Assembly: GCF_932526225.1 (NCBI RefSeq)
Contig: NC_064037.1
Span: 248,001-312,000 of the forward strand
DNA from: Nematostella vectensis
Lineage: Eukaryota > Cnidaria > Anthozoa > Actiniaria > Edwardsiidae
Length of the DNA: 64,000 nucleotides
Direction of reading: 5' to 3'
The stretch's first letter is position 1; each line of letters starts with the position of its first letter. The notes beneath the pieces are model-generated. The model saw only the letters and a list, made by a program, of their open reading frames with translations, had not been told where the DNA came from and made no database searches. The position numbers were made by a program, and so were the translations under genes. Of the stretch, positions 26,025-33,703 are shown in pieces.

Positions 26025-27684
26025 AGGGACCCAAGACGCCCAAATAGACCTCTTTTTTTTGTCATCCACAATCTCGGCGAGCTGTGCGTGGCGTAACCGT
26101 ATTACAGGCCTGGGATCCTGGTTATTGTCCTCCCCATTAATGCGCGGGTTGGGATAACCTTGCAAGAATGTTGTACAGCATATTCGCTCGGAAATATCGG
26201 TGCTTGGGGCCTTCGGGTTCTTTACAGCCTTCCGTAAAAGCCTTGTGCTGCCATACCGATTGGGTAATCCGTATGTATGGTTTCCGTTTTGTTCTTCAGA
26301 CCGGGTTCGATCCCAGGCCAATGGGCTTTTTTTTTTAATTCGCTTTTTTTTCTTTGTGCTGGACCCCCTTAATCCTGATAGGTTTTGCGCAAAAATAATA
26401 AAAAAAAAGAACTTTGCAAAATAAGCTTGCTAGATTTATTGATTATATGTATTCAATTTGTTCCTAGGAAGTTAACAAAAAACACAAAGCAAAGAGTTTG
26501 AGGAAGTAAACAAGTCTGTGAACTTTAATGTTCTATTTGAAGGGGCGCATTTTGTACAGGGAAGCATACATAGAATGCTTAACTGGTGGAGAGGGGAGAG
26601 GTAAAAGTTTATTGAGCATAATGTCAACAATAGCAGGGGGAAGAGAGGGGCACTCTCTTCATACAATATTGCAGTTGTTACCTATTATTAAATAAGTTTA
26701 AAAGATATATTTGTTTATTAAGCAAGGTCTATTTCTGAGACAAGCAAACTCAAGTAAGAGCTGTTGAAATAACAGGTGAGTGTTAAAAAAAAAACAATTA
26801 TCTGATTAGAAAACTAATGTAGATTCCTTTGCACCAAATAAGAACAAACTTCATTTTGTTTGTTATTTATGAGGAACGAGATGAGCTCTACAAGGCCAAG
26901 AAGAAATATGTATTGCTCATCTAAATTATACAAGTAAATAATAATATTAAAAAAGAATTACTGTAAGTAATTAGAGTGGTTTTCATTAACCCGTGAAACA
27001 AAGTGCGATAGTTAAACGGTAATAGTTAGTAAAACACAAAAAAGAACAATAGAATCAGATCACAACAAAGTGTAATACGCTAAAGCGTAGTTCACGGGTT
27101 AATGAAGGTTTTGACATTTCAACCTTACATCCACATGAAAGTAATGCCTAATATCGAGTGCCCTAGAGTAAGTGTTTTGCAGTCAAGTTGTTTTCTGTTA
27201 GTAGGTAAAAAATTATTCTAAATAATAGTAATCATAGCTATGGTCACCACTTACACATATAGAACTTGTAATAAAAAGAAAGAAATATATATATATATAT
27301 ATGCAGTCAAACAACAGAATTGCATGATAACCTTGAATTTTCAATATAATATTGCATATTATTTAATAAGGTATTCACAGCTTTTAAAAAGTTCAACTGT
27401 TTGTTGACACTTAAAAGCCTACAATAATCACTGACTCCAGACATGCGCAGTACTATGTTGCTGCCCCTTTAAAGTAAAATACAGCTTTACTTAGTCAGCG
27501 TAGACAAAATTGCGGATTTTGTCAATATTCTAATATGAATATGTCAATATTCTCCCCCGTTACATCTTTATTTCTATTTTCTTTATGATTTTCACATGAT
27601 ACCAAAACAGCGTCTTTTTTCTTCGCTAATTTCATGTCATGTACACAATAAAAGAGATGCGCCCGTGCCCATGGCGAGTCCCCA
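26025..27684 (+). repeat. Satellite A unit 14, internal deletion of about 342 bp
   Basis: The unit is 1,660 bp instead of about 2,002. At 27337-27340 the sequence jumps from 'ccttgaat' to 'tttcaatataat', skipping the (AAT)n tract, the pyrimidine-rich stretch and the nested palindrome present in the other units. After the junction it carries the 'gttgacac' and 'aataatcac' variants of units 4, 6 and 16. B-box at 26304-26314. Confidence 0.93.
27337..27340. other. Deletion junction in unit 14
   Basis: Both sides match normal satellite A, but about 342 bp between them is missing. One or two bases of overlap are possible at the joint, as in end-joining. Confidence 0.85.
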
Positions 27685-27785
27685 AAGAACCCAAGACGCC
27701 CAAATAGACCTCTATTTTTTGTCATCCACAATCTCGGCGAGCTGTGCGTGGCGTAACCGTATTACAGGCCTGGGATCCTGGTTAT

Positions 27786-27790
27786 TGTCC
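27786..27790. repeat. Target site duplication of the hAT element, left copy (TGTCC)
   Basis: TGTCC directly precedes the element here and follows it at 31807-31811. In undamaged units it occurs once, in 'ttattgtcctccccatt', so the empty site can be read from the 16 neighbouring copies. Confidence 0.9.
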
Positions 27791-27803
27791 CAGGGACCGC
27801 GGA
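27791..27803 (+). repeat. hAT left terminal inverted repeat
   Basis: CAGGGACCGCGGA, the inverse complement of 31794-31806 except at one base. Confidence 0.92.
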
Positions 27804-27806
27804 ACC

Positions 27807-27835
27807 GGTATTGCCGGTATTGCCCGAGCAATACC
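27807..27835 (+). promoter_or_regulatory. hAT left subterminal motifs
   Basis: Two abutting copies of GGTATTGCC (27807-27815 and 27816-27824) are followed by the inverted partial copy GCAATACC (27828-27835). One inverted copy, GGCAATACC, lies 27 bases from the right end (31771-31779). Repeated subterminal motifs in hAT elements are usually transposase binding sites; that role is inferred here. Confidence 0.7.
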
Positions 27836-28136
27836 AGAAATCGGCGAGAGGAAAGACATACATGAATGAGAAATCACTCCGCCGTAAATAAGCATCGCAA
27901 TACTAGTTCAATAAAAAATGCCCATGAATGCTCTTCCCAAAGCCAGATGTCCAACACCATCTCTCTAATCACCCGGAAAACGGTGTAGCTCAGCCCGGAC
28001 GCAGTATCGGGGCTGGATACTAGTTCAAAACGAAAGCGAAAGGGGGTGGATATTTGTCTGTTTATACGAAGATTCATTGATAAATTCTGCGTGCAAAAGT
28101 TTTCAAAGAAGAAAAAGACTAGTGAAAGTGGACAAA
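27836..28136 (+). other. hAT 5' non-coding region
   Basis: This stretch between the subterminal motifs and the first proposed ATG holds no reading frame resembling a known protein and no clear TATA box. It presumably holds the promoter and 5' UTR of the transposase. Confidence 0.5.
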
Positions 28137-28146
28137 ATGAGTACTG
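28137..28146 (+). CDS. Transposase exon 1 (10 coding bases), proposed
   Basis: The ATG lies in 'aaaatgagtactg' and encodes Met-Ser-Thr plus one base. It is followed at once by GTGAGT, a strong splice donor at 28147. The phase joins correctly to exon 2. Such a short coding part is unusual but fits the downstream frame. Confidence 0.5.
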
Positions 28147-28367
28147 GTGAGTTGCGTTTTACTGTAGTGTACCCGTTCAGTAATGACATCGTATTTTTCT
28201 ATAAAATTCTATCAAATTTCGGTGCAATTTGGACTTGACGGTGGAAATAAATTGTAGTGGATTTGATCGGAAAAATCCATTCCCGGAATGGATTCCGGAA
28301 TCCGGAATTCGACCCATTCGAGGTTTGATTGGAGATGCAGGGGGCCTGACCGAATGTTTTATTTCAG

Positions 28368-28433
28368 CGGATCAGCCGCGGAGGTCCATTGAAGATGACC
28401 AGGAGCCAGGCAATGTTGCTGATGATGATACAG
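28368..28433 (+). CDS. Transposase exon 2, proposed acidic N-terminal segment
   Basis: It is preceded by the pyrimidine-rich acceptor 'gttttatttcag' and followed by GTATGT. It encodes an acidic, disordered-looking stretch (Asp-Gln-Pro-Arg-Arg ... Asp-Asp-Asp-Thr). Low-complexity acidic N-termini precede the PIP-like motif and zinc finger in many transposases of this class. Confidence 0.6.
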
Positions 28434-28800
28434 GTATGTACATATGACATAGTTACGTAGATACATAGTTGACATGATATTCTTTAGTGAGAAAACTATA
28501 AAATTATTTAATAATAATTCACCGATGAAGATGATGAAATTCAAGATATGCGCTGCCGCGGCGAAATTACCGAAATCAATTCTACAGCAGAAACTCCGTC
28601 AGCCTATCAAAAGTTCAATGGATTTTTGCGTTTTATAATAGGCATCTGTTGCATATATTGTCTGAGTTCCGATAAATCGATTACGAACAAAACGGGATCC
28701 GAACGAGTCCCGTTCTATGCGATTCATATGAGATTGATCAAACGATGCTGAATGATTTGCTCATGCTGACTACCATTTCACAGGTGACAAATTGACCTAG
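28434..28800 (+). other. Transposase intron 2
   Basis: 367 bp, AT-rich. It contains 'tgctgactaccatttcacag' just upstream of the next exon, a good branch point and acceptor, but using that AG gives a stop codon in all three frames before 28801. The frame stays open if the AG at 28799-28800 is used instead. An open stretch near 28531-28615 could be an alternative exon but has no clear donor. Confidence 0.5.
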
Positions 28801-28922
28801 CGGGTCCGTCTTTATCCGCCTCAAGCGCTAGCAGTTCTGGACGACAAGGGATGAAACGTATGCGTCCTAAGGTCACACTTCACGATTTTTTCAAAAGATC
28901 TAAGACTGAGAATATCGAAAAG
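28801..28922 (+). CDS. Transposase exon 3 with PIP-like motif
   Basis: It encodes a Ser/Ala-rich linker and then MKRMRPKVTLHDFFKRSKT, ending in Glu-Lys before the donor GTAAAA at 28923. KVTLHDFF matches the spacing of a PCNA-interacting (PIP) box, with Lys in place of the first Gln, surrounded by Lys/Arg that could also act as a nuclear localisation signal. The PIP reading is an inference. The 5' boundary is uncertain; an internal ATG at 28851 is an alternative start. Confidence 0.7.
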
Positions 28923-29117
28923 GTAAAAAAATGGAAATTTCGGATTCAATTCAGTTTGATCAGTCCAAAAGTATAGAAAATCTTCACACCACGTAACCAT
29001 TTCATCAGTATACCTATGTCTCGAATTTTAGCGGGTGTCTCGTCGATTGGCCAAACTAGTTAAATCTTACTGATTGCCGTATGGTGTACTATTCATTATC
29101 AAAACACTGTTTTTCAG

Positions 29118-30503
29118 GACACTGATGATGTCGAAGATGCATCGGCGGTCGACACAAGCGTCCCGCCTACTGATGTCACAGAAGCCGTTGACGAGAGACC
29201 GCCACGTGAAATCATTCTGTCCGTCGAGCCATTCCACCCGAAACAAATAAAACGTTCAGAAACGGACAAGGAAGGAAAAGCGAAAAAGAGAAATTGTCAA
29301 CTCCAGTATTTTCACGACTTTCCGTGGCTACATTACATACCAGACAAGGACGTCGTCGTATGCCATGTGTGCACTAAAGCAGTAAAACTGAACTTATTGG
29401 ACGGTGTGAGACAGGAACCTGCCTTCACGACGAAAGGTATCAATACATGGCGGAACGCCACCAAAATGTTTCGCCTTCATCAGAACTCGAAATGCCACAA
29501 ACAAGCCGTCGAGTGTGTGCGAGAGATCCCGGCAAAGTGTCGCGACGTAAGCGAGCTGTTAGTTGAACAGACTGTGAAAGAGCGGGAAAACAACCGGCGA
29601 TATCTGAGCAAGATTATCCAGAATCTGCAGTTTTTAGCTCGTCAGGGGATCGCAATCCAAGGAGCGAAAGAGACGGATTCGAATTTCCATCAATGTTTGT
29701 TGCTCAGAGCGAAGGATGATCCTTCAATCCTACAATGGATGAGTAAGAAAACCGACAAGTACACGTCACATGACGTGCAAAATGAATTGCTGGATATCAT
29801 GTCACAACAAGTAATAAGGGATGTCGCTAATCGCATCAAAACGGAATGCTATTCTTTACTAGCCGACGAATGCACGGACGTAGCGAATAAGGAACAGCTG
29901 ACGGTGTGCCTGCGTTGGATCGACGAGAATTTGAATCCGAATGAGGATTTTATCGGCTTCTATCATATCCCAGACATTTCGTCGGATACGATCGTTTCGG
30001 CTCTCAAAGACGCCCTCACCCGATCGGATATACCATTGAAATCATGTCGCGGGCAATGTTACGACGGAGCGGGTAATATGTCCGGTGTGAAGAACGGCGC
30101 GGCGACGAAAATCCAAGCTGAGGTCCCGCAGGCGCATCTAACGCACTGCCACGGACACGCCCTCTCTCTCGCTGTACATGACATGTGTAAGCGGTCAGCT
30201 TCGAAATTGCTGAGCGAGACGTTGGACACGACACGTGAGATATGCAAGCTGATAAAATTCTCACCGAAGCGACAAGGAGCACTTGAAAAGATCAAGGGAG
30301 AATTGGACTTGGATGCCCCGGGAATCAAGGTCTTATGCCCGACCAGATGGACGGTCCGCGGGGACAGTTTTCTGCGAATCATACAAAACTATGTTGCGCT
30401 CGCAAACCTTTGGACTGATTGCCTTTCTGCGAGGCTTGACAGCGAAACGAGGGCGAGAATCATAGGTGTCCAATGTCAGATGAAGGAGTTCGATTATTTT
30501 TTT
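29118..30503 (+). CDS. Transposase exon 4, part 1: TTF zinc finger and catalytic core
   Basis: The acceptor TTTTTCAG ends at 29117. After an acidic/Pro-rich start comes a TTF-type zinc finger at about 29295-29510: Cys-X2-Cys in VVCHVC and the late His/Cys pair in LHQNSKCHKQ, the DNA-binding module common in ZMYM1-like hATs. The RNase H-fold core follows. The first catalytic Asp is in LLADECTD (codon 29865), the second in CYDGAGNMSG (codon 30063), and the Cys-X2-His of hAT transposases is in THCHGHALSL (Cys 30147, His 30156). CPTRWTVRGD near 30340 is the conserved TRW motif after the insertion domain. The reading frame carries on out of register to a stop at 30654-30656, but past the T-run at 30497-30503 it no longer resembles the family; the true continuation is one frame over. 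Confidence 0.92.
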
Positions 30504-31371
30504 CGGACTCAATTTGGGGAATATGCTCTTCTCCATTACCGACAACCTGTCAAAAACGCTCCAGAAGACGAAGATGTCCGCCGTTCAAGGCCAGCGGTTG
30601 GCAGAATTGACCATCACTACGCTGTCAAACATGCGATCCGAGCAAAACTTCAGTGACTTCTACGCTCTGGTGCTACAACGACGAAATTCACTGGAATGCG
30701 AAATCTCCGAACCGAAATTGCCTCGTAAAAGAGCGCCACCGAAGAAATTAGATGACGGAAGTGAGCCGTACCATCCACCCGCCGCTGAGGACCGATATCG
30801 TACCATGTACTTCAGCGCTTTGGACGACATCGTGATGGCCATAACCGAACGATTCGACCAAAAAGGATTCAAGGTTTACCGGATCGTGGAGGAATTTCTT
30901 CTGAAAGCTGTTCGCGGAGTTGACTTCACATCCGAAATGGCCACCATAGAAAGCGAGTACGGTACCACAGACGTAAATGTTCGAAACCTCACTTCCCAAA
31001 TACCGATCTTCCGACAACTTATGGAGCATAAGGATGTCACGCATTTCGACGACATCTACAAGGAGGTACAGTCTCTCGATAAACCCACTCGTTCGCTCAT
31101 CGGCGAGATCGTGAAATTGTGTGTGCTGCTGCTGGTGAATCCGGCGACCGACGCTATAGGCGAGCGGTCTTTTTCGACGATGCGGCGACTGAAGACATGG
31201 CTCCGGTCCACGATGGGCCAGAAACGGTTCAACAGCCTCGCCGTACTCAGCGTTCATCGAGAACGCACTGACAAAATAAATCTAAAAGCAGCCGTGGCGA
31301 ATGAGTTCGTACGCCTCAATGATAATAGGAGAAGGCTTTTCGGCGAATTCAGCGTTGCCGACTTCTGCTAA
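30504..31371 (+). CDS. Transposase exon 4, part 2: C-terminal half with hAT dimerisation domain
   Basis: Same exon in the shifted frame, open from before 30514 to a stop at 31369-31371. Its first residues (GLNLGNMLFS) continue the family pattern that part 1 leaves at DYFF, so the two pieces belong to one protein. The third catalytic residue, Glu, is in AIGERSFSTM (codon 31162). It lies in the hAT C-terminal dimerisation domain (about 31120-31260: LLLVNPATDA ... RRLKTWLRSTM ... LAVLSVHRE), which is strongly conserved here and has no stop. An extra T at 30497-30503 is the only break between this and part 1. Confidence 0.92.
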
Positions 31372-31666
31372 TAGCAAGAATGCAGACGGAATAGCGTCGA
31401 TGGAATAATGATTGAACACGACCGTTATAGACAGTCTCAATTATATCATTATATCACTCATTACATTGCTCATTATTCTTATGTTTGCATTATATCACTG
31501 ATTAAATTTCATTGTATATGTTCTTGCAGGTATTCGTTGCAGAGAAGAAAATATCAGAAATTCGCTCGAAATCTTTGATTTTTTTAGTTAAATAAGCATC
31601 ATTTCAGATGTCGCTAGAACCCTCAGAAAGTGCTCGAGTTAAGCGGAAATCAGTGCCATTTTTCGA
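31372..31666 (+). other. hAT 3' non-coding region
   Basis: AT-rich sequence following the stop codon, with no reading frame of interest and no clear AATAAA. It presumably contains the 3' UTR. Confidence 0.5.
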
Positions 31667-31806
31667 AATTTTCTCGGGGGGAGAACCCCCCCGAACCCCC
31701 CTACTGGGGCTCGGGCCGTAGGCCCTTCGCGGCCCGCCGCAACTCCGCGGTCAGTTATGGCCAAAGAGTTGGCAATACCAAGATCACGCCCGCTCCGCGG
31801 GCCCTG
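31667..31806 (+). repeat. hAT GC-rich right end with nested hairpins
   Basis: Composition changes abruptly to G/C runs. Perfect inverted repeats include tcgggggg/ccccccga (31674-31681 with 31687-31694) and gggcc/ggccc (31713-31717 with 31721-31725). A further GCCCGC/GCGGGC pair lies within the last 20 bases, overlapping the right terminal repeat. The inverted subterminal motif GGCAATACC is at 31771-31779. The hairpins could terminate transcription or help mark the end for the transposase; both roles are guesses. Confidence 0.7.
31794..31806 (-). repeat. hAT right terminal inverted repeat
   Basis: TCCGCGGGCCCTG, inverse complement CAGGGCCCGCGGA. It matches the left end at 12 of 13 bases. Confidence 0.92.
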
Positions 31807-31811
31807 TGTCC
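31807..31811. repeat. Target site duplication of the hAT element, right copy (TGTCC)
   Basis: Second copy of the 5-bp target. Satellite A continues directly with 'tccccattaatg'. Confidence 0.9.
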
Positions 31812-32644
31812 TCCCCATTAATGCGCGGGTTGGGATAACCTTGCAAGAGTGTTGTACAGCATATTCGCTCGGAAATATCGGTGCTTGGGGCCTTCGGGTT
31901 CTTTACAGCCTTCCGTAAAAGCCTTGTGCTGCCATACCGATTGGGTAATCCGTATGTATGGTTTCCGTTTTGTTCTTCAGACCGGGTTCGATCCCAGGCC
32001 AATGGGCTTTTTTTTTAGTTCCTTTTTTTTTTCTTTGTGCTGGACCCCCTTAATCCTGATAGGTTTTGCGCAAAAATAATAAAAAAAAGTGAGTTTGCAA
32101 AATAAGCTTGCTAGATTTATTTTATATGTATTCAATTTGTTCCTAGGAAGTTAACAAAAAACACAAAGCAAAGAGTTTGAGGAAGTAAACAAGTCTGTGA
32201 ACTTTAATGTTCTATTTGAAGGGGCGCATTTTGTACAGGGAAGCATACATAGAATGCTTAACTGGTGGAGAGGGGAGAGGTAACAGTTTATTGAGCATAA
32301 TGTCAACAATAGCAGGGGGAAGGGAGGGGCACTCTCTTCATACAATATTGCAGTTGTTACCTATTATTAAATAAGTTTAAAAGATATATTTGTTTATTAA
32401 GCAAGGTGTATTTCTGAGACAAGCAAACTCAAGTAAGAGCTGTTGAAATAACAGGTGAGTGTTAAAAAAAAAACAATTATCTGATTAGAAAACTAATGTA
32501 GATTCCTTTGCACCAAATAAGAACAAACTTCATTTTGTTTGTTATTTATGAGGAACGAGATGAGCTCTACAAGGCCAAGAAGAAATATGTATTGCTCATC
32601 TAAATTATACAAGTAAATAATAATATTAAAAAAGAATTACTGTA

Positions 32645-33099
32645 GGGATTACCTTTCAGTCTAACGGCAAATACAGTGAACATGTGCGTTCCAAGTTAAC
32701 AAAGGCAAATAAGTGTCTTTACATTTTAAGATCTTTAAGAAAGGAAGGAATTTGTCAAGAAGAACTCGATCACCTCTTTAAGTCTATTGTCCTTCCTAAT
32801 TTCACTTATGGCTTGTCCGTTTTTGGTGCCTCAGACTCGGATCTCACAAACATACAGAACTTCCTAGAGAGATGCTTTAAAAGGAAATACATTTCAAACA
32901 TTGTAAACATCCGTAAACTTCTAGAGGAGGCAGATAAGAAGATTTATCGTACTCGCTTAGATCAACCTGAATATCCTCTGAGCAAAATCACCAAAAATAC
33001 AACCTCAGAAAAAGAAATGTGATTTATCCTAGGGTTCACTCAGAGCGATTCAAAAATACTTTTGTCAATAGGCTTGTCTTTAAATATAGTGACATATAA
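32645..33099 (+). pseudogene. LINE reverse transcriptase C-terminal fragment, frameshifted
   Basis: The reading frame enters already open with GITFQSNGKYSEHV and contains LTKANKCLYILRSLRKEG and IVLPNFTYGLSVFGASDSDL, a signature of the region just after the RT palm/thumb in CR1/L2-like LINEs. It ends at a stop at 33020-33022. The expected C-terminus continues in another frame (33016-33099: VIYPRVHSERF ... NRLVFKYSDI, then TAA), so the A-rich run at about 33008-33013 carries a frame-breaking indel. No catalytic YxDD motif remains because the fragment is truncated upstream. Non-functional. Confidence 0.85.
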
Positions 33100-33180
33100 T
33101 TGATGTAGCGCATTTACTTATAATCGGTTTCTCCTAAATTTTGTAAACTTAGACATGTTGATTTATCTAAGGCAATAAAG

Positions 33181-33243
<63 letters not shown>
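33181..33243 (+). repeat. (ATT)n microsatellite at the LINE 3' end
   Basis: About 21 ATT units, starting one base after AATAAAG. This is the tail of the LINE, probably expanded by slippage. Confidence 0.92.
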
Positions 33244-33246
<3 letters not shown>

Positions 33247-33690
33247 TAGAGTGGTTTTCATTAACCCGTGAAACAAAGTGCGATAGTTAAACGGTAATAG
33301 TTAGTAAAACACAAAAAAGAACAATAGAATCAGATCACAACAAAGTGTAATACGCTAAAGCGTAGTTCACGGGTTAATGAAGGTTTTGACATTTCAACCT
33401 TACATCCACATGAAAGTAATGCCTAATATCGAGTGAACTACAGTAAGTGTTTTGCAGTCAAGTTGTTTTCTGTTAGTAAGTAAAAAAATATTCTAAATAA
33501 TAGTAATCATAGCTATGGTCACCACTTACACATATAGCACTTGTAATGAAAAGAAAGAAAATATATATATATGCAGTCAAACAACAGAATTGCATGATAA
33601 CCTTGAATATATTGAATAAAGGACTGCAAAAAAACATCTTTTGTACTAGTTGCTTGAATTGACCCTTGGCTATTTTTAGCTGAATTCCCC

Positions 33691-33703
33691 TCCCCCCTTC
33701 CTC
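33691..33703. other. Junction fusing unit 15 to the core of unit 16
   Basis: The left side is the unit 15 pyrimidine tract ('gaattcccctcccccc'). The right side resumes at 'tccccattaatgcg', about base 107 of a unit. A few extra pyrimidines (cttcct) lie between. About 0.7 kb of the normal sequence from the (AAT)n tract to the hAT target position is missing. Confidence 0.8.

Larger units (their letters stand above)
28137..31371 (+). pseudogene. hAT transposase gene (ZMYM1/TTF-finger type), four-exon model, one frameshift
   Basis: Proposed exons are 28137-28146, 28368-28433, 28801-28922 and 29118-31371. Introns of 221, 367 and 195 bp have GT-AG ends, and phases agree at every joint (1, 1, 0). 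The product would be about 816 residues, within the usual range for this family. Order of parts: acidic and Ser-rich N-terminus, PIP-like KVTLHDFF motif, TTF-type zinc finger, RNase H-fold core split by a helical insertion, C-terminal hAT dimerisation domain. It cuts and joins the element ends in the nucleus. The only defect seen is a run of seven Ts at 30497-30503 where six would keep the frame; this is either a real inactivating indel or a sequencing error. Exons 1 and 2 are less certain than 3 and 4; translation could also start at the ATG at 28851, which has G at -3. Confidence 0.85.
27791..31806 (+). mobile_element. hAT superfamily DNA transposon, 4,016 bp, nearly intact
   Basis: The element is bounded by terminal inverted repeats CAGGGACCGCGGA and TCCGCGGGCCCTG, which pair at 12 of 13 positions; CAGGG starts are typical of hAT elements. 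It sits between 5-bp direct repeats TGTCC. Inside are inverted subterminal copies of GGTATTGCC, a spliced transposase gene on the + strand with a TTF-type zinc finger, hAT catalytic motifs and a C-terminal hAT dimerisation domain, and a GC-rich 3' end. The 5-bp duplication differs from the 8 bp usual for Ac/hobo-type hATs; I recall some hAT lineages with 5-bp duplications but cannot check. The element is nearly autonomous, with one frame-breaking extra T at 30497-30503. Composition (GC-richer, CpG-containing) differs sharply from the satellite around it. Confidence 0.95.
32645..33243 (+). mobile_element. 5'-truncated non-LTR retrotransposon (CR1/L2-like LINE), 3' end with (ATT)n
   Basis: The sequence interrupts satellite A between 'attactgta' and 'aattagagtgg'. 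It begins inside the reverse transcriptase C-terminal region, keeps the 3' UTR with AATAAA (33174-33179) and ends in about 20 ATT units. Extreme 5' truncation and a short-repeat tail instead of poly(A) fit CR1/L2-clade LINEs. No target duplication is seen; three bases of satellite (agt) seem lost at the insertion. Other units at this position are uninterrupted, so the insertion came after the array formed. Confidence 0.88.
27685..33702 (+). repeat. Satellite A unit 15, carrying a hAT element and a LINE fragment, 3' end deleted
   Basis: The unit starts normally and is split by the hAT element at 27791-31806. It resumes at 31807 with the duplicated target TGTCC, is split again by a LINE fragment at 32645-33243, and stops near 33690, where it is fused to the core of unit 16. 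Without the inserts about 1.4 kb of unit sequence remains. After the hAT it follows the unit 2/8/10 type ('aaaagatatatttg', 'caaggtgtatttc'). B-box at 31985-31995. Confidence 0.93.

Noticed and set aside
28531-28751. Extra transposase exon in intron 2
   Set aside because: The frame is open and would join in phase, but there is no good donor, and the end reads into clearly non-coding sequence. The four-exon model fits without it.
30748-31257. 169-codon minus-strand reading frame inside the transposase exon
   Set aside because: It is the antisense of the well-recognised dimerisation domain; the plus strand explains the sequence.
31630-31821. Reading frame over the GC-rich right end of the hAT
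   Set aside because: It crosses the terminal repeat into satellite DNA and has no domain.
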